Positions 22,016-34,553 of a stretch of 64,000 nucleotides of DNA are shown one piece after another (within the stretch, counting starts at the first letter, position 1; each line of letters opens with the position of its first letter). The notes beneath the pieces were generated by a model. It made no database searches. It was not told the DNA's origin and saw only the letters and a list, made by a program, of their open reading frames with translations. The DNA comes from Ananas comosus. Its lineage: Eukaryota > Streptophyta > Magnoliopsida > Poales > Bromeliaceae. Both the position numbers and the translations under genes were made by a program. Location of the stretch: assembly GCF_001540865.1 (NCBI RefSeq), contig NC_033635.1:6378678-6442677 (forward strand). Reading direction: 5' to 3'.

Positions 22016-23708
22016 ACACAGTGCAGATTGGGACTGTTTCGTGGAGGGGTGTTTTTGCAATTGTTGCAACACATATATATTACACCCCAGCCCCTTTAGA
22101 GGGTTTTCTTGTGCCCTAACCAGAGGAGATAAGGTGAGACTCTCCCCCTTTGATCTCTTCTCCATTTTTGATGGATTTTGGTTGGTTTTGATCTCTCCTC
22201 TCTTCTCCACCTTGTTTTTTGTTGGGTTTCCTCTATTGTTGAAGGCTTGGAGCTTGGAGAGGAGCTTGTTTGAGAGGAGATTTTCAACTCCACTTGGCTT
22301 GGAGCTTGGTTTGGGACATCTTGTGAGGTGAGTATTCATGATCTTTCTTTTAGAGCATGTTTTGGTAGTTTTCCTCTTTGGAAACCCTAGATTTTGGATT
22401 CTAGGGCTAGGATTGGGATTTTTTGATTTGAGGGCTTTGGAGCCAAATTGATGGGTTTAGAACCTTTGTTTAAGTTTGATTGGAAGGACTCTAGCTCCCA
22501 TTTAGAGATTGAGAGAGCTTCCTTCGCAATCGGTGAGTTTTCTTCAACCCTAGCCCGAATTGGTTAATGATTGTGCAATCCGTTGTTCGTTCGTTTGGGT
22601 AACACTTGTTCCTACATCCTTAGGGTACTAGGAGGCTAGTGGACACCTTCGTTCGGCGAAACGAAGAGTTCGAAAAATCGGTGGGTTTGGCTTCATGATT
22701 TGGGGGCAAAATGGCCCCTATGAGTAAAATACTTGTCTTTTTGTGAAAGTAAATGCATATTCATGCTAGATAGAATTTGTATGAATTTTGGAACGCTTAA
22801 AACCCATGCATTATGTGTCATGAGAACTTCGCTCTATGTAGTAGAGCCTTATTTGTAGTATGCATGCATGTGTTCCGGATTCTTTATTGCAACTTGAAAA
22901 TATGTCTCTTATGTGGGAAAATGACTAGAATCATGCAATCTTAAGCATAATTGTCATGCTATGACTTAGTGAGCAAAAGTGTCATAAAGGGGCACTTGAA
23001 CTAGAAAACGGTTGAACTGCAACTTAGAGACATGATGATAGGCCATTGTACATCTGCTATATTCCATGTTAGAGACATGATGACATAGAGATAGGCCATG
23101 ATGACATTTGACATATTCCATGTTTTAGACATGAGGACTTGGTACTTGAGACAGATCATTGCTTGCTTGCCATTGTGCTCATTCGCACATGCTTGTGAGG
23201 GTCGCTCCCTACAAGCCGGCACTCCGGAGATAGCCATCGCGACATATGCTCACCCGTGCGGGATTGGGCGCCGAAGTGGATTGCCGTGGGGGAGGCTCAT
23301 CCCTAGAGTGGGGATGTTCACTACCACGGGGCCATTAGGCACGGCGGAGGCCAGACAGCCTTCGGGTGGGTCTTATATGATTGGGACTTAGTGACAGAAC
23401 ATACTACGTGAACTTTAAAACTATTAAAGTGGACTTGGATTAGAATAGTAAACAATGACATCTTTACTATTTTTGCATTGAGGACATCGGGTTGGGTGCA
23501 TTTCTGTGATTATGCATGTCATACATATCCATGTACATCCATGATATAGTTGCCTTATTACTTATGCAAATCATACTAAGTAGAGACTTTATGTTATAGT
23601 AAGTTACATTTTACTTACCTTTCGCTTTACTACACTGTTAGTCACTGACCTCTTTTTATAGCTTTTGGGCCTTGTGACGCAGTTCACTGAAGTCAGTAAT
23701 TGCCCACT

Positions 23709-23731
23709 GGGAACTATTTTTAATAGTTCTC
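23709..23731 (+). other. Conserved LTR hairpin (GAACTATT/AATAGTTC)
   Basis: Perfect 8-bp stem, loop TTT. Acceptor-like TTTCTTTCAG ends at 23759, 28 nt downstream. Confidence 0.68.
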
Positions 23732-24577
23732 ACGCCCCTATTTTCGTGATTTCTTTCAGAGCCTTCTGCACCGGCGGAGGCACGGGATCGCGGCAAGGGA
23801 ATCGCATAGCTAGCTAGCGAGAAGTGGTTCTTTGCCTAGGTGGTTTACTCTTTCTTTTTGTAAATGAGAGAGAGTGAGAGATTTTGTATCCATGTATAGA
23901 GACCACCTATGTATCTACCTTTAGCACTTGTATTGAGATTTCCATTGTATTACTTTATGCCTTTATTAGTGGATTCCAGCTTTGTGTTCTTTTCTCTATT
24001 GTAGAACTTAGTATTATATTATGCTCTGATACTCCTAGATGTCCTTTATTATTGCTTCAATTATCGTTGTTTTAGACGCCTTATATGTTTTAGACGTATG
24101 GCGGGTCTGGACACGTGCCGTGCGGGCTTCTGCTGGTGTCACGCCCGGGTACCAGCGGAAGCATATCCGGTACGTGAACAGACCCGCCATACACCTGCAG
24201 TATATAAGGCGTCTACAAACAAGCAAGTCGATAGGAAGAAGATCATAGAAAATTCTAACCTGATATCAGAGCAAAGTACAAGTCAACAATACAATCAACA
24301 ATAGAGTAAAGGAGTATAGTCCAAAAATCTCAACCACAAGATGAGTATCACAACTAAAGTGACTGTCCAAAAGTACATATACATCACGGGGTATACAAAA
24401 GAATAGGTACAACGGTGGTCTATCTATACATAGGGACATCACCCTCGGCCGTAGCCCGAGTAGCAAGGTGATCGACTAGCACGCTCCTAGTAGTCCCTAG
24501 CTAGGCGCGACTCCCTTGCCACGATCCCTAGCCTCTCCTGTAAATGGCTCTGTAAAAAACAACCACCAAAAGGGCGT

Positions 24578-24600
24578 GAGAACTATTAACAATAGTTCCC
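24578..24600 (-). other. Conserved LTR hairpin (GAACTATT/AATAGTTC)
   Basis: Perfect 8-bp stem 24580-24587 with 24591-24598, loop AAC. Acceptor-like TTTTTTACAG ends at 24550 on the minus strand, 28 nt downstream. Confidence 0.68.
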
Positions 24601-26603
24601 AGTGGGTAAGCCGCCAGCCTCGGCGAATTACACCACTAGGCTCAAGATGTACTAAATGAAAGCAAAAACAATAATTTGCATGATGTATAAGCATGATGCT
24701 AATAAGTAATAAGCATGTAATCAACATGTAATAGCTTTCTACAGTAATGAACCATTTGCATAAAAGAGATATAGCAACTTCTGTAATCATGAACATAGAC
24801 ATGAGTATAAGCACGAACATAAAAGTGACTACTGTACACTTTAAGTAATAAACATTCATTACTGTCCTTTTTCATTTAGTACTTTCCTTTCATTCACAGG
24901 GACCTACCCAAGGTAGTCCAGCTTGCGCCGCGCCTAATGGCCCCGTGGTAGTATACACTCCCCACGGCAATCCACTTCGGCACCCAATCCCGCACGGGCG
25001 AGCAACTGTCGCGTAGGCCAACTCCGGAGTGCCGGCTTGTAGGGAGCTACCCTCACAAGCGTGTGCGAATGAGCACGATGGCAAGCAAGCAAATTCCACT
25101 GTCCACATGTCTCAATTCTCATGTTTTCATTTGCAATGTTCTCGCTCTCGATCCTTTGATCGACATTTCAGTATAACAAATATTAACAACAACTAGAATC
25201 CACTAGTTTAGTAAGCATGCAGGAGTAATGCTAATTTACATATGGCATTAGAATCTTTCACTATCATGGCACTATCAACATAGGCACAAGCATGTCATAG
25301 TTCTCTACTTCAGAGTCAAGAGAATGTCATTGTTCTCTACTTGTAATCAAGCGAGTAAAAAGAGAATGTCATTGTTCTCTACGTTTCATGAGCATAATAA
25401 CGTGTCTCATTATTATTCAACTAAACCAAACAGGAATATGAATACATTTAGGCGTGAGGATTCTCTACTTCATAGAGATTCTATGTCAATATAGTAAATG
25501 TTATGATGACGAATTCTCAAGCCCTTTAGCTATCACATAAGCACACAACTAACACATTTCTATAATACATATAGAACATAGAGGAGCTTCACTTGCTCTG
25601 GTTAGGTCCGACCCACCTAGTACTAGGCTCCAAAACAGTCCAAGGAGTTCCAAGGATCAGCTCCACTAGGTCGCAATCCTGCTGAACACGAAGCATACAT
25701 ATCGTATCAAAATTACGATCGAAAAGGCCAATTTCGGCGCAATTACACTTTGTACATTGGAATAGCTTAAATCCCTGTTTTGGCTTAGTTCAATACCTCA
25801 CGTTAAGCTTCCAGAAGGCCCTCCAAGGCCAAACGAAGGCGGTCCAAGGGTCAAACACCCTCTTGCTGCGAACAATTCCGAAACGACATCAAACTCATCA
25901 ATAATAGCAATTATGGTCGGAATCTTGCAATTTCGGCTTCCTAACTGCAATTCTTACTTACCTTAGGGTAGAACAACTTCCAAACCAGCTTCAACGAGTA
26001 CACGTTCAGCTCAACGAGGCTCGAAGACCTGCTGCGAAGTCAACGTACAAAACTGCATCAATTTGATCGCATAAACCGTGTATAGTCCGAAATAGCTTCA
26101 TAAATGGCTAATTATCCTAATTAAGCTTTAAAGTAGCTTAACCCTGGTCAAAGAAGGTTAATTCACAGCTAATTAACCCATATATACATGCTGAAATCTC
26201 AGGTTAAAACAGTTGGAAGCAAAAACATGAAATCAATACACAAATCGACCAATAAAGCGCCGATAACGGAAAAATCAAGTCGTTTACCTTCTCAAGCTTC
26301 CAACCAGCACCTCACTGGTCCAGGGCTGCGAAAATCCCTCCAAAACGCTCTCTTGCACGTGCACAAAGGTGCTGCGACGCTCGCAACCAGCGAAGAACGC
26401 GCGCGGCGACGAAAACGAGCGAAATCGGCGAATTCGATGTAGAGAGAGAAAAACCCTAGAGAGAGAGAGTGAGGAAGGTGGGAGAACCTTTCTCTGAGCC
26501 CAGCACCCTCCACTGAACATCCCTGGTCGAGCTGGGGTCAAGTGGATAGGTATCAAGTGTGAAATGACCGAAATAGCCCTGCTGCCACGAATTGCCACTG
26601 TGT

Positions 26604-26631
26604 ACCGGTACACCATAGCGGCTGTACCGGT
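26604..26631 (-). promoter_or_regulatory. TGTACCGGTACA pair (2 sites)
   Basis: Two perfect 10-12 bp dyads spaced 22 bp apart in the U3 of the solo LTR; a GTGTACCGGTACAC and a CTGTACCGGTACAG, so the flanking base pair covaries while symmetry is kept. Confidence 0.58.
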
Positions 26632-26837
26632 ACAGCAAGCAGAAAAGGCTGATTTTCGCCAGTTCAATGCACTTTCTCACTTTTCGCATTCCAATCATCC
26701 TCTAACTTATCCAAAAACTTGTTCTAACCTTTTAGAACATGTAGGAGTGATCCACACACCATTCCACATACTCGAACTCCGCAATTTGCAAAAGTTCAGT
26801 GTATTACAGCTGGGTCCCGGGACATGACAGATTAATT

Positions 26838-26850
26838 TGGTATCAGAGCC
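26838..26850 (+). other. Primer-binding site (initiator tRNA-Met)
   Basis: TGGTATCAGAGCC, 8 nt after the LTR end, is a perfect complement to the plant initiator tRNA-Met 3' end. Confidence 0.85.
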
Positions 26851-27169
26851 TAGGGTTGAGTCTTAGGGGACCTAGCAAACCTTAGGCCGGTTGGACTGTA
26901 GGAAATAGGCTCGTGAGAGACGAGGTCTATTCGATTTGTAAGCGGGAGTATCTTGATTGGGTATCTTTAATAACTCTAGGAAGTGGAGTTAAATTGAAGT
27001 GTATAGCTTCTAACTTCGCGGAGGGTTACGTTGGCGGCCGACAACATAACATCGGGAGTTAGTGGTGAAAAACACTTCCTTACTTTCGCATGATTTGGGT
27101 TTTACTTTGAGCGGGGATGCGTTGGCGTGGATTTTTACTAACTTACGCTTTTATGATGTTGTAGTGAAG

Positions 27170-28494
27170 ATGCCGATTACTCGCTCCCAATCTGCCGGTG
27201 CGGACTATGCGGCAAACTTTGAGGAGGTCGAGACCTCCACGAGACCTCCGCTACCTCCGGATCCAGCGAGGTCCGTGAGTTGAGGGGCCAGCTTGCGGCC
27301 CTTACTGATTTAGTCACTCAGCAGGCGGAGGCGGCCCGACAGCAGACCGAGGCGGCGCGCCGACAGGAGGCGTGGATGAAGCGTCTGGAGGACCTACTAT
27401 TGCAGCAGGCGGCAGCTTCTAGGGAGACGCAAGCCCCTACACCGCCAGCACCAGTTGTGGACGTTGCACCGAGAGCGCTGTCCCCCGCACCCAGTTCTTC
27501 GCGTGCGGCGCCTGTGGCCGCACCCCAGGAGGAGGTTTTGGCGCCACCACCTGTTCAGAGGCCCCCAGCTGGAGCGGCATTCCCTACCTTGGTCGAGGGG
27601 GCGGAGCGAGATAGACTGATGGAGCGCCTCAATGAGTTCAGGAGGCGCAGCCCCCGAGTCTTCGACGGCGAGAAGGTCGACCACTGGATCGTGGAGAAGT
27701 GGTTGATGCATATGGAGAAGCTCTTCCGCGACACCTTCGTGGAGGAGAGGGACAGAGTTTGGCTCGCCACTCACCACTTGGATGGCGAGGCCTACCGCTG
27801 GTGGTTGGATCTCTAGGAGCACCCCAGCACTAACTTGGTAGCTATCACTTGGACGAGGTTCAAGGAGCTTCTTTTGGCGCACTACTTCCCGACCAGCGTC
27901 AAGAGGAAGATGGAGTAGGATTTGCGCAGCTTGCGCCAGGGTGACAGGACTGTAGCCGAGTACGAGAGGGAGTTTTCTCGGCTTCTGCACTGCGTGCCTT
28001 TCGTCATGCGGGACGACGAGGATAAGGCCCGCATCTTCGAGCGAGGGTTGCGACCGTCTATCTTCCGGTTTGTGCAATCCTCTAACCTCCAAACCTACCG
28101 GGAGGTGGTGGATCGCGCGCTCATTATGGAGAGCAGCTCGGCGGATGTCCAGGAGCAGCGAGAGGCTAGGGACAAGGGTAAGGCCAAGAGGCCTGCGGCT
28201 GAGGGTGCGAGCCAAACGCACTCTAGGAGGCCGCCAAAGCATCCGAAGAGCCAGCAGCGTGGACGCGGCTCAGCAGCTCAGCAGGGAGGTTATGATCAAC
28301 GCCGGCCCTCCCCGTGCGTGATCTGTGGTGGTCCTCATCACCCACCGCAGTGTCCACAGCGGGCGGGCAGGTGCTTCCAGTGTGGCCAGGAGGGCCACAT
28401 GCGGACTGAGTGCCTGAGGGGTTCTTCACCGGCACCGTCGACTGCATCGGCACCGGCTCTACCAGCCGCCAGCCAGGGGACTCCGTCAGCATAG
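27170..28494 (+). pseudogene. Gag of the plus Tekay element
   Basis: The likely start is ATG at 27170 (MPITRSQSAG...). A one-base shift near 27278 moves the frame; then an open stretch shows a Gln/Ala-rich coiled region (QLAALTDLVTQQAEAARQQT), a Pro/Ala linker, and the gag core (SPRVFDGEKVDHWIVEKWLM; HLDGEAYRWWLDL; LRQGDRTVAEYEREFSRLLH; IFERGLRPSIFRFVQSSNLQ). Stops at 27814, 27916 and 28492 are all TAG where a Gln codon CAG is plausible. The CCHC knuckle CFQCGQEGHMRTEC is at 28372-28413, preceded by a second Cys/His cluster (CVICGGPHHPPQC). Confidence 0.87.
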
Positions 28495-28560
28495 TATCAG
28501 CCTGGGCGGCCACCCGTCCAGCGCCAGAGTGAGGGATCTCGTCAGGCCCCGAGCGGGCAC

Positions 28561-29485
28561 ATGTACGCCACTCAGACCGAGGAGGCGGTAGCAGCCGAGG
28601 ATGTTGTTGCAGGTATCATTTTACTTGATGGCATTAGAGTTCGTGCTTTATTTGATACCGGTGCATCGCATTCATTCATAGATCGGCTGTTTGCCGAGTT
28701 GTATGGCATCCCATTGGTTTCTTTATTGCATACGGGACATGTTGTTGTACCCAACCACGTTTTGGATATTAGAGAGTATAGCCCCAGTTGCCCTATTCGG
28801 ATAGGAGATTGGATTATGCATGTAGATTTGCTAGCCTTGCGCAAGCTGGGGGATTTTGACGTGGCCTTGGGCATGGATTGGTTGACCAAGTATTATGCCA
28901 CGATTGATTGCAAAAATCGCACGGTTACTTTTAGAGAACCTGGGCAGACTGAGGTGGTATTTAGGGGATGCCGGAGTTCGCTGTTTGCGATGACGATCAG
29001 CTCGTCTCGAGCTAGGCAGCTGATCAGTAGAGGTTGTGTAGCCTATTTGGCTAGTATTGTGCTGAGGGGCGAGGATGACACCCCTAGGATTGAGGATATT
29101 CCGGTGGTGCGGGAGTTTCGAGATGTGTTTCCAGCTGAGCTACCAGGTATGCCTCCTGATAGGGAGATTGAGTTTGGGGTAGATCTCGTCCCTGGGACTA
29201 CCCTAATCTCAAAGGCGCCCTATAGGATGGCACCGGCAGAGCTGAGGGAGCTGAGGGCACAGTTGCAGGATTTGTTGGACAAGGGCTTCATTCGACCGAG
29301 CGTCTTGCCTTGGGGAGCACCAGTTTTGTTCGTCAAGAAGAAGGACGGATCGTTTCGCCTTTGTGTGGATTATCGCGAACTTAACAAAGTCACGATCAAG
29401 AACAAGTATCCGTTTCCGAGGATCGACGACTTGTTTGATCAGCTTCAGGGATCGTGTGTGTATTCCAAGATAGACTTGCAGTCTG
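28561..29485 (+). pseudogene. Protease and first RT half (first copy of the duplication)
   Basis: Protease begins near residue 12 with the intact catalytic [10 protein letters not shown] (Asp codon 28654-28656), then [20 protein letters not shown] fingers follow ([40 protein letters not shown]). The reading stops being meaningful at the single N, 29486, where the sequence jumps back to its own protease region. Apart from that join this copy has no stop. Confidence 0.85.
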
Positions 29486-30236
29486 NGACATGTTGTTGTA
29501 CCCAACCACGTTTTGGATATTAGAGAGTATAGCCCCAGTTGCCCTATTCGGATAGGAGATTGGATTATGCATGTAGATTTGCTAGCCTTGCGCAAGCTGG
29601 GGGATTTTGACGTGGCCTTGGGCATGGATTGGTTGACCAAGTATTATGCCACGATTGATTGCAAAAATCGCACGGTTACTTTTAGAGAACCTGGGCAGAC
29701 TGAGGTGGTATTTAGGGGATGCCGGAGTTCGCTGTTTGCGATGACGATCAGCTCGTCTCGAGCTAGGCAGCTGATCAGTAGAGGTTGTGTAGCCTATTTG
29801 GCTAGTATTGTGCTGAGGGGCGAGGATGACACCCCTAGGATTGAGGATATTCCGGTGGTGCGGGAGTTTCGAGATGTGTTTCCAGCTGAGCTACCAGGTA
29901 TGCCTCCTGATAGGGAGATTGAGTTTGGGGTAGATCTCGTCCCTGGGACTACCCTAATCTCAAAGGCGCCCTATAGGATGGCACCGGCAGAGCTGAGGGA
30001 GCTGAGGGCACAGTTGCAGGATTTGTTGGACAAGGGCTTCATTCGACCGAGCGTCTTGCCTTGGGGAGCACCAGTTTTGTTCGTCAAGAAGAAGGACGGA
30101 TCGTTTCGCCTTTGTGTGGATTATCGCGAACTTAACAAAGTCACGATCAAGAACAAGTATCCGTTTCCGAGGATCGACGACTTGTTTGATCAGCTTCAGG
30201 GATCGTGTGTGTATTCCAAGATAGACTTGCAGTCTG
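28736..30236 (+). repeat. Exact 750-bp tandem duplication around one N
   Basis: Bases 28736-29485 recur at 29487-30236 without any difference that I can see, and the two copies meet at a single N (29486). Real duplications in an element this decayed should differ; the single N and perfect identity suggest unmerged overlapping contig ends. Confidence 0.85.
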
Positions 30237-30466
30237 GATACCACCAATTGAAGATCAAACCCGAGGATGTATCGAAGACAGCTTTTAGAACACGGTATGG
30301 ACATTATGAGTTCACAGTTATGCCGTTCGGGCTTACTAATGCCCCGGCAGCTTTTATGGATCTAATGGACTGTGTTTTCAAGCCTTATCTAGACAGGTTC
30401 GTCGTAGTGTTCATCGACGACATTTTGGTTTACTCTCGAAGTGATGCAGATACGAGGAGCATTTGA
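29487..30466 (+). pseudogene. Protease end and RT, second copy
   Basis: Repeats the protease-RT block and goes on through the RT palm: [40 protein letters not shown], and the catalytic FIDD (30408-30422). A frameshift near 30448, just after YSRSDADT, ends the frame at TGA 30464-30466; similarity resumes directly in the next frame. Confidence 0.85.
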
Positions 30467-32753
30467 GAATTGTACTCCAAGTACTTCGGGAAAAGGAGCT
30501 TTATGCCAAGTTGAATAAATGTGAATTTTGGCTTCGAGAGGTAGCCTTTCTTGGACACTTGATTTCTGGATCGGGTATAGCCGTGGATCCTAAGAAGATT
30601 GAAGCAATCAAGGATTGGCCGAGACCGACGAGTGTCGCGGAGATACGGAGTTTTCTTGGATTGGCCGGTTACTACCGGAGATTTGTCGAGGGATTTGCAA
30701 GATTATCTACTCCCCTCACGAGGTTCACGCATAAAAGAGTCAAGTTCATTTGGAATGATACGTGCGAGCGAAGCTTCCGAGAGTTGAAACAAAGATTGAC
30801 TACCGCCCCGATCTTGACCCTACCAGTAGCTGGAGCAGGGTATGTGGTTTATAGTGATGCTTCACTTAATGGATTGGGCTGTGTATTGATGTAGGATGGC
30901 AAAGTGATCTCGTATGCTTCTCGCCAACTAAAGGAATATGAAAAGAACTATCCGACGCATGATTTGGAGTTGGCGGCCGTAGTGTTCGCATTGAAGCTAT
31001 GGCGCCACTATATTTATGGCGAGCGGTGTGAAGTGTACACGGATCACAAGAGCTTGAAGTACCTGTTTACTCAGAAGGAGTTGAACTTGAGGCAGCGCAG
31101 ATGGTTTGAGCTACTCAAGGATTATGATCTTACTATTCTTTACCACCCAGGCAAGGCTAATGTGGTTGCGGATGTGCTAAGTAGGAAATCGACGGAAAAC
31201 TCAGCGATGCATTTGGTTACCCAACCGCAGTTGATCGAGCAGATGATGCGGATGGAGTTAGAGGTGGTGACTCCTGACACACCCTTGAGGTTGATGACAT
31301 TGGTTGTGCAACCTACTCTTATGGATAGAATTAAAGAAAAGCAAGCTTCCGACATGGAGTTGCACAAGATTCGAGAAAAAATGGTTGATGGTTGCACCGC
31401 TGATTTCCTAGTGGACGATCGAGGGTTGATGCGTTTCCGCGGACGGATTTGTGTACCGGCGGATTTGGGAATTAAACAGGACATTCTTTAAGAAGCGCAT
31501 CGAGCGCCCTATGCTATACATCCGGGAGGCACCAAGATGTATAAGGATTTAAAGCTGCTCTATTTGTGGCCCGGAATGAAAAAGGACGTTGGCCAGTTTG
31601 TTGCTAGATGTTTAACTTGCCAACAAGTTAAAGCTGAGCACCGAGTTCCCGCAGGAAAACTTCAGAGTTTGCCTATTCCCGTGTGGAAATGGGAGAAGAT
31701 CACCATGGACTTTGTGACATGATTGCCTCGCTCACAGGCTAGGTATGATGCTATTTGGGTGTTCGTGGATAGGTTAACGAAGTCGGCGCACTTCGTACCC
31801 ATTCACACTACTTGGACCGGGGAGAAGCTCGCACAAGTGTACCTTGATAAGATTGTGCGACTTCATGGAGTGCCTACTTCGATTGTATCGGATCGAGACA
31901 CCCGCTTTGTGTCTCATTTTTGGAGGAGTTTACAGGACGCCCTAGGCACCCGACTGGATTTCAGCACTGCTTTCCACCCCCAGAATGACGGGCAGTCGGA
32001 GCGCACTATCCAGACCTTAGAGGATATGCTCCGAGCATATGTGATTGACTTCCAGGGAGGATGGTCGCAGCATCTACCTATGGCAGAGTTTGCTTATAAC
32101 AACAGTTATCAAGCAAGCATCAAGATGGCGCCATTTGAAGCACTTTATGGACGGAAGTGTAGATCACCACTTCATTGGAGTGAAGTAGGCGAGAGATTGG
32201 CTTTAGGCCCTGATGTGCTCCAGGAAGCTGAGGACAAGGTTCGAATTGCTCGGGAGCGGCTTTTAACGGCGCAGAGTAGACAGAGGAGCTACGCCGACCG
32301 ACGACGGCGAGACTTGGAGTTCCAAGTGGGAGACCATGTTTTCTTGAAGGTCTCGCCGACTAGAGGAATCAAAAGATTCGGGATTCGGGGAAAGTTGAGC
32401 CCCCGTTTCATTGGACCGTATGAGGTTTTGGAGCGTGTAGGTCCGGTAGCGTATCGACTTGCTCTACCACCGAACCTATCGGGCGTACACAACGTCTTTC
32501 ATATATCGGTCCTTCGGAGGTACATTCATGACCTAGCTCACGTTTTGGAGGCTATACCAGGGGAGCTGCGTGAGGATTTGAGCTTCGAGGAGCAACCAGT
32601 GAAGATTTTGGCTCGCGAGTTGAAGAAACTATGGAATCGGGATATTCCGTATGTGAAGGTTCTTTGGAGCAACCATGGGGAGCGGGAGGCCACGTGGGAG
32701 TAGAGAGCGCGCTGCAGGAGCGCTATCCCCATCCTTTTCAGATGGAGCCTTGA
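30463..32753 (+). pseudogene. RT thumb, RNase H, integrase and C-terminal tail of the plus Tekay element
   Basis: One frame carries RT connection ([20 protein letters not shown]), RNase H ([37 protein letters not shown]), integrase zinc finger with CLTCQQVKAEH, and the D,D,E core (FVDRLTKSAHFVPIHTTW; TSIVSDRDTRF; NDGQSERTIQTLEDML). The tail includes GPYEVLERVGPVAYRLALPP and the chromodomain-like DIPYVKVLWSNHGEREATWE. Stops at 30892 (TAG), 31489 (TAA) and 31720 (TGA), and a late frameshift at about 32700, break it; the natural end is TGA 32751-32753. Confidence 0.87.
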
Positions 32754-32796
32754 GGTATGCTTTTGCTTTCGAGTTTCGTGGACGAAACTCCTTTTT

Positions 32797-32808
32797 AGGA
32801 GGGGTGAA
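32797..32808 (+). other. Polypurine tract
   Basis: AGGAGGGGTGAA directly abuts the 3' LTR start. The same motif precedes another LTR at 47413-47424. Confidence 0.85.
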
Positions 32809-33897
32809 TGTGACGCACTAGACCTTGCAAATTGTGGGGTTCGAGTGATTGGTTGTGTTCTGAGTTTTTCCAGACTTTCTGGTGGGTCGTTGACAGTGTT
32901 CCGACCTATGGTTCGAGTCCCGAGAATTGTGGTTTAAAGCTGTGTACCAAAATCTAAAAAGTTAGATTTTTGGTCAGCCCTCGGGTAGCCTTCGGCAGGC
33001 TGTGTACCGGTACGGGCTTGGTGGCTGTACCGGTATGGGGTTGATGGCTGTACCGGTACGGGCTCGCGTACCGGTACACAGACGTCTTTTTGGCCAAACC
33101 TGAGGCTCGGGTTTGCGTTTTCGTGGGTGGTGTACCGGTACACAATTTTGTGTACCGGTACACAGTGCAGATTGGGTCTGTTTCGCGGAGGGGTGTTTTT
33201 ATAATTGTTGCAACACCTATATATTACACCCCAGTCCCTTTAGAGGGCTTTCTTGTGCCCTAACCAGAGGAGATAAGGTGAGACTCTCCCCCTTTGATCT
33301 CTTCTCCATTTTTGAGGGATTTTGGTTGGTTTTGATCTCTCCTCTCTTCTCCACCTTATTTTTTGTTGGGTTTCCTCCATTGTTGAAGCCTTAGAGCTTG
33401 GAGAGGAGCTTGTTTGAGAGGAGATCTTCAACTCTACTTGGCTTAGAGCTTGGTTTGGGACATCTTGTGAGGTGAGTACTCATGATCTCTCCTTTAGAGC
33501 ATGTTTTGGTAGTTTTCCTCTTTGGAAACTCTAGATTTTGGATTCTAGGGCTAGGATTGGGAATTTTTGATTTGAGGACTTTGGAACCAAATTGATGGGT
33601 TTAGAACCTTTGTTTAGGTTTGATTGGAAGGACTCTAGCTCCCATTTGGAGATTGAGAGAGCTTCCTTCGCAATCGGTGAGTTTTCTTCAACCCTAGCCC
33701 GAATTGGTTAATGATTGTGCAATCTGTTGTTCGTTTCGTTTGGGTAACACTTGTTCCTACATCCTTAGGATACTAGGAGGCTAGTGGACACCTTCGTTCG
33801 GCGAAACGAAGAGTTCGAAAAATCGGTGGGTTTGGCTTCATGATTTCGGGGCAAAATGGCCCCTATGAGTAAAATACTTGTCTTTTTGTGAAAGTAA
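32809..33897 (+). repeat. 3' LTR of the plus Tekay element, truncated
   Basis: Near-identical to 21665-22753 of the 5' LTR, ending after TTTTTGTGAAAGTAA. The downstream 1.4 kb, including hairpin modules, is missing, replaced by AT-rich Helitron-like DNA. Confidence 0.88.
33006..33159 (+). promoter_or_regulatory. TGTACCGGTACA palindrome array (6 sites)
   Basis: Same six sites as in the 5' LTR, with base changes between them but every ACCGGT core kept. TATA-like CACCTATATATTACACC follows at about 33210. Confidence 0.6.
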
Positions 33898-33999
33898 CGC
33901 TTCTATACTACTTATAAAAGCGTGAGTTTTGAATTTTTTCTCTTTCCAAAAATGTCTCTATCTTTTTTACTAATATTGTCATGTCCAGTAATTTTCAAC

Positions 34000-34553
34000 T
34001 ATCCATTTTAAATAAATCTTTAAATAATAATTTATTCTCAAATATAGATTTTAAGTTTTCGCCATTGGATCTCATCCAACCAATAAAAATGAAAGTATCT
34101 ATCATTTTTGTTGATAAAAATACCCTATATATCCGTTATCTCCCATCTACGCCGCGTTTCTCAAATATTTTTCTTCTACCCACCAATCATGTAATACGTA
34201 AAACTAAACTTATCACTTATCTAACCTAACATAATATCCGCCAATCACGTAATACCTCTGCTAATCACTAAAAAAAATTAATACCCGCCCAATCAAAACT
34301 AAATCGTTAATTAAATATAATTTTAAATATTTTTAGCAAAATATTCAATGTTTAAATAATACCCACCAAAATATTCTCCGCGTTCTCAAATATAAAATAT
34401 ATTTTATCCATTTTAAATAAATCTTTAAATAATAATTTATTCTCAAATATAGATCTTAAGTTTTCACCATTGGATCTCATCCAACGAATAAAAATAAAAG
34501 TATCTGTCATTTTTGTTGACAAAAATATCATCCATATCCGTTATCTACTATCT
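34000..34553. repeat. Direct repeat, two copies of about 150 bp
   Basis: Copies at about 34000-34153 and 34405-34553 share ATCCATTTTAAATAAATC, the block CATTGGATCTCATCCAAC, and CATTTTTGTTGA, with scattered changes. Confidence 0.8.

Larger units (their letters stand above)
24137..26808 (-). mobile_element. Solo LTR (2672 bp) with GCTGG target duplication
   Basis: TGTCACGCCC at 24137 and GTGTATTACA at 26808 are TG...CA ends. GCTGG at 24132-24136 is repeated at 26809-26813, and host 5' LTR sequence resumes after it. Same family as the LTR starting at 46767 (shared CACTGAACTTTTGCAAATTG). Contains two group B ACCGGT sites, the CTCCGGAG module (25018-25055) and a hairpin at 24578-24600. Confidence 0.94.
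21665..26829 (+). repeat. 5' LTR of the plus Tekay element, interrupted
   Basis: TGTGACGCACTAGACC at 21665 equals the start of the 3' LTR at 32809. It ends GTCCCGGGACATGACA at 26829. Removing the insert 24137-26808 and one GCTGG leaves about 2.49 kb. Contains donor-like AG/GTGAGT at 22328, the CTCCGGAG module at 23199-23230, and a CGCC...GGCG hairpin at 24077-24103. Confidence 0.9.
21665..33897 (+). mobile_element. Degenerate Tekay/Del-type Ty3-gypsy retrotransposon (plus strand)
   Basis: 5' LTR 21665-26829 (holding a nested solo LTR), primer site 26838-26850, gag-pol 27170-32753, polypurine tract 32797-32808, 3' LTR from 32809. It has gag, protease, RT, RNase H, integrase and a Tekay-like tail in the usual order in essentially one frame, but with several stops and frameshifts. 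The 3' LTR is cut at about 33897, so no target duplication can be read; ACTAT precedes the 5' LTR. Confidence 0.9.

Noticed and set aside
26836..26850. tRNA gene fragment
   Set aside because: Only the 13-nt primer-site complement is present, next to an LTR end; no cloverleaf can be formed.
29209..30304. Antisense ORFs of 114-143 codons over the RT
   Set aside because: Shadows of the gypsy RT, repeated in both copies of the duplication.
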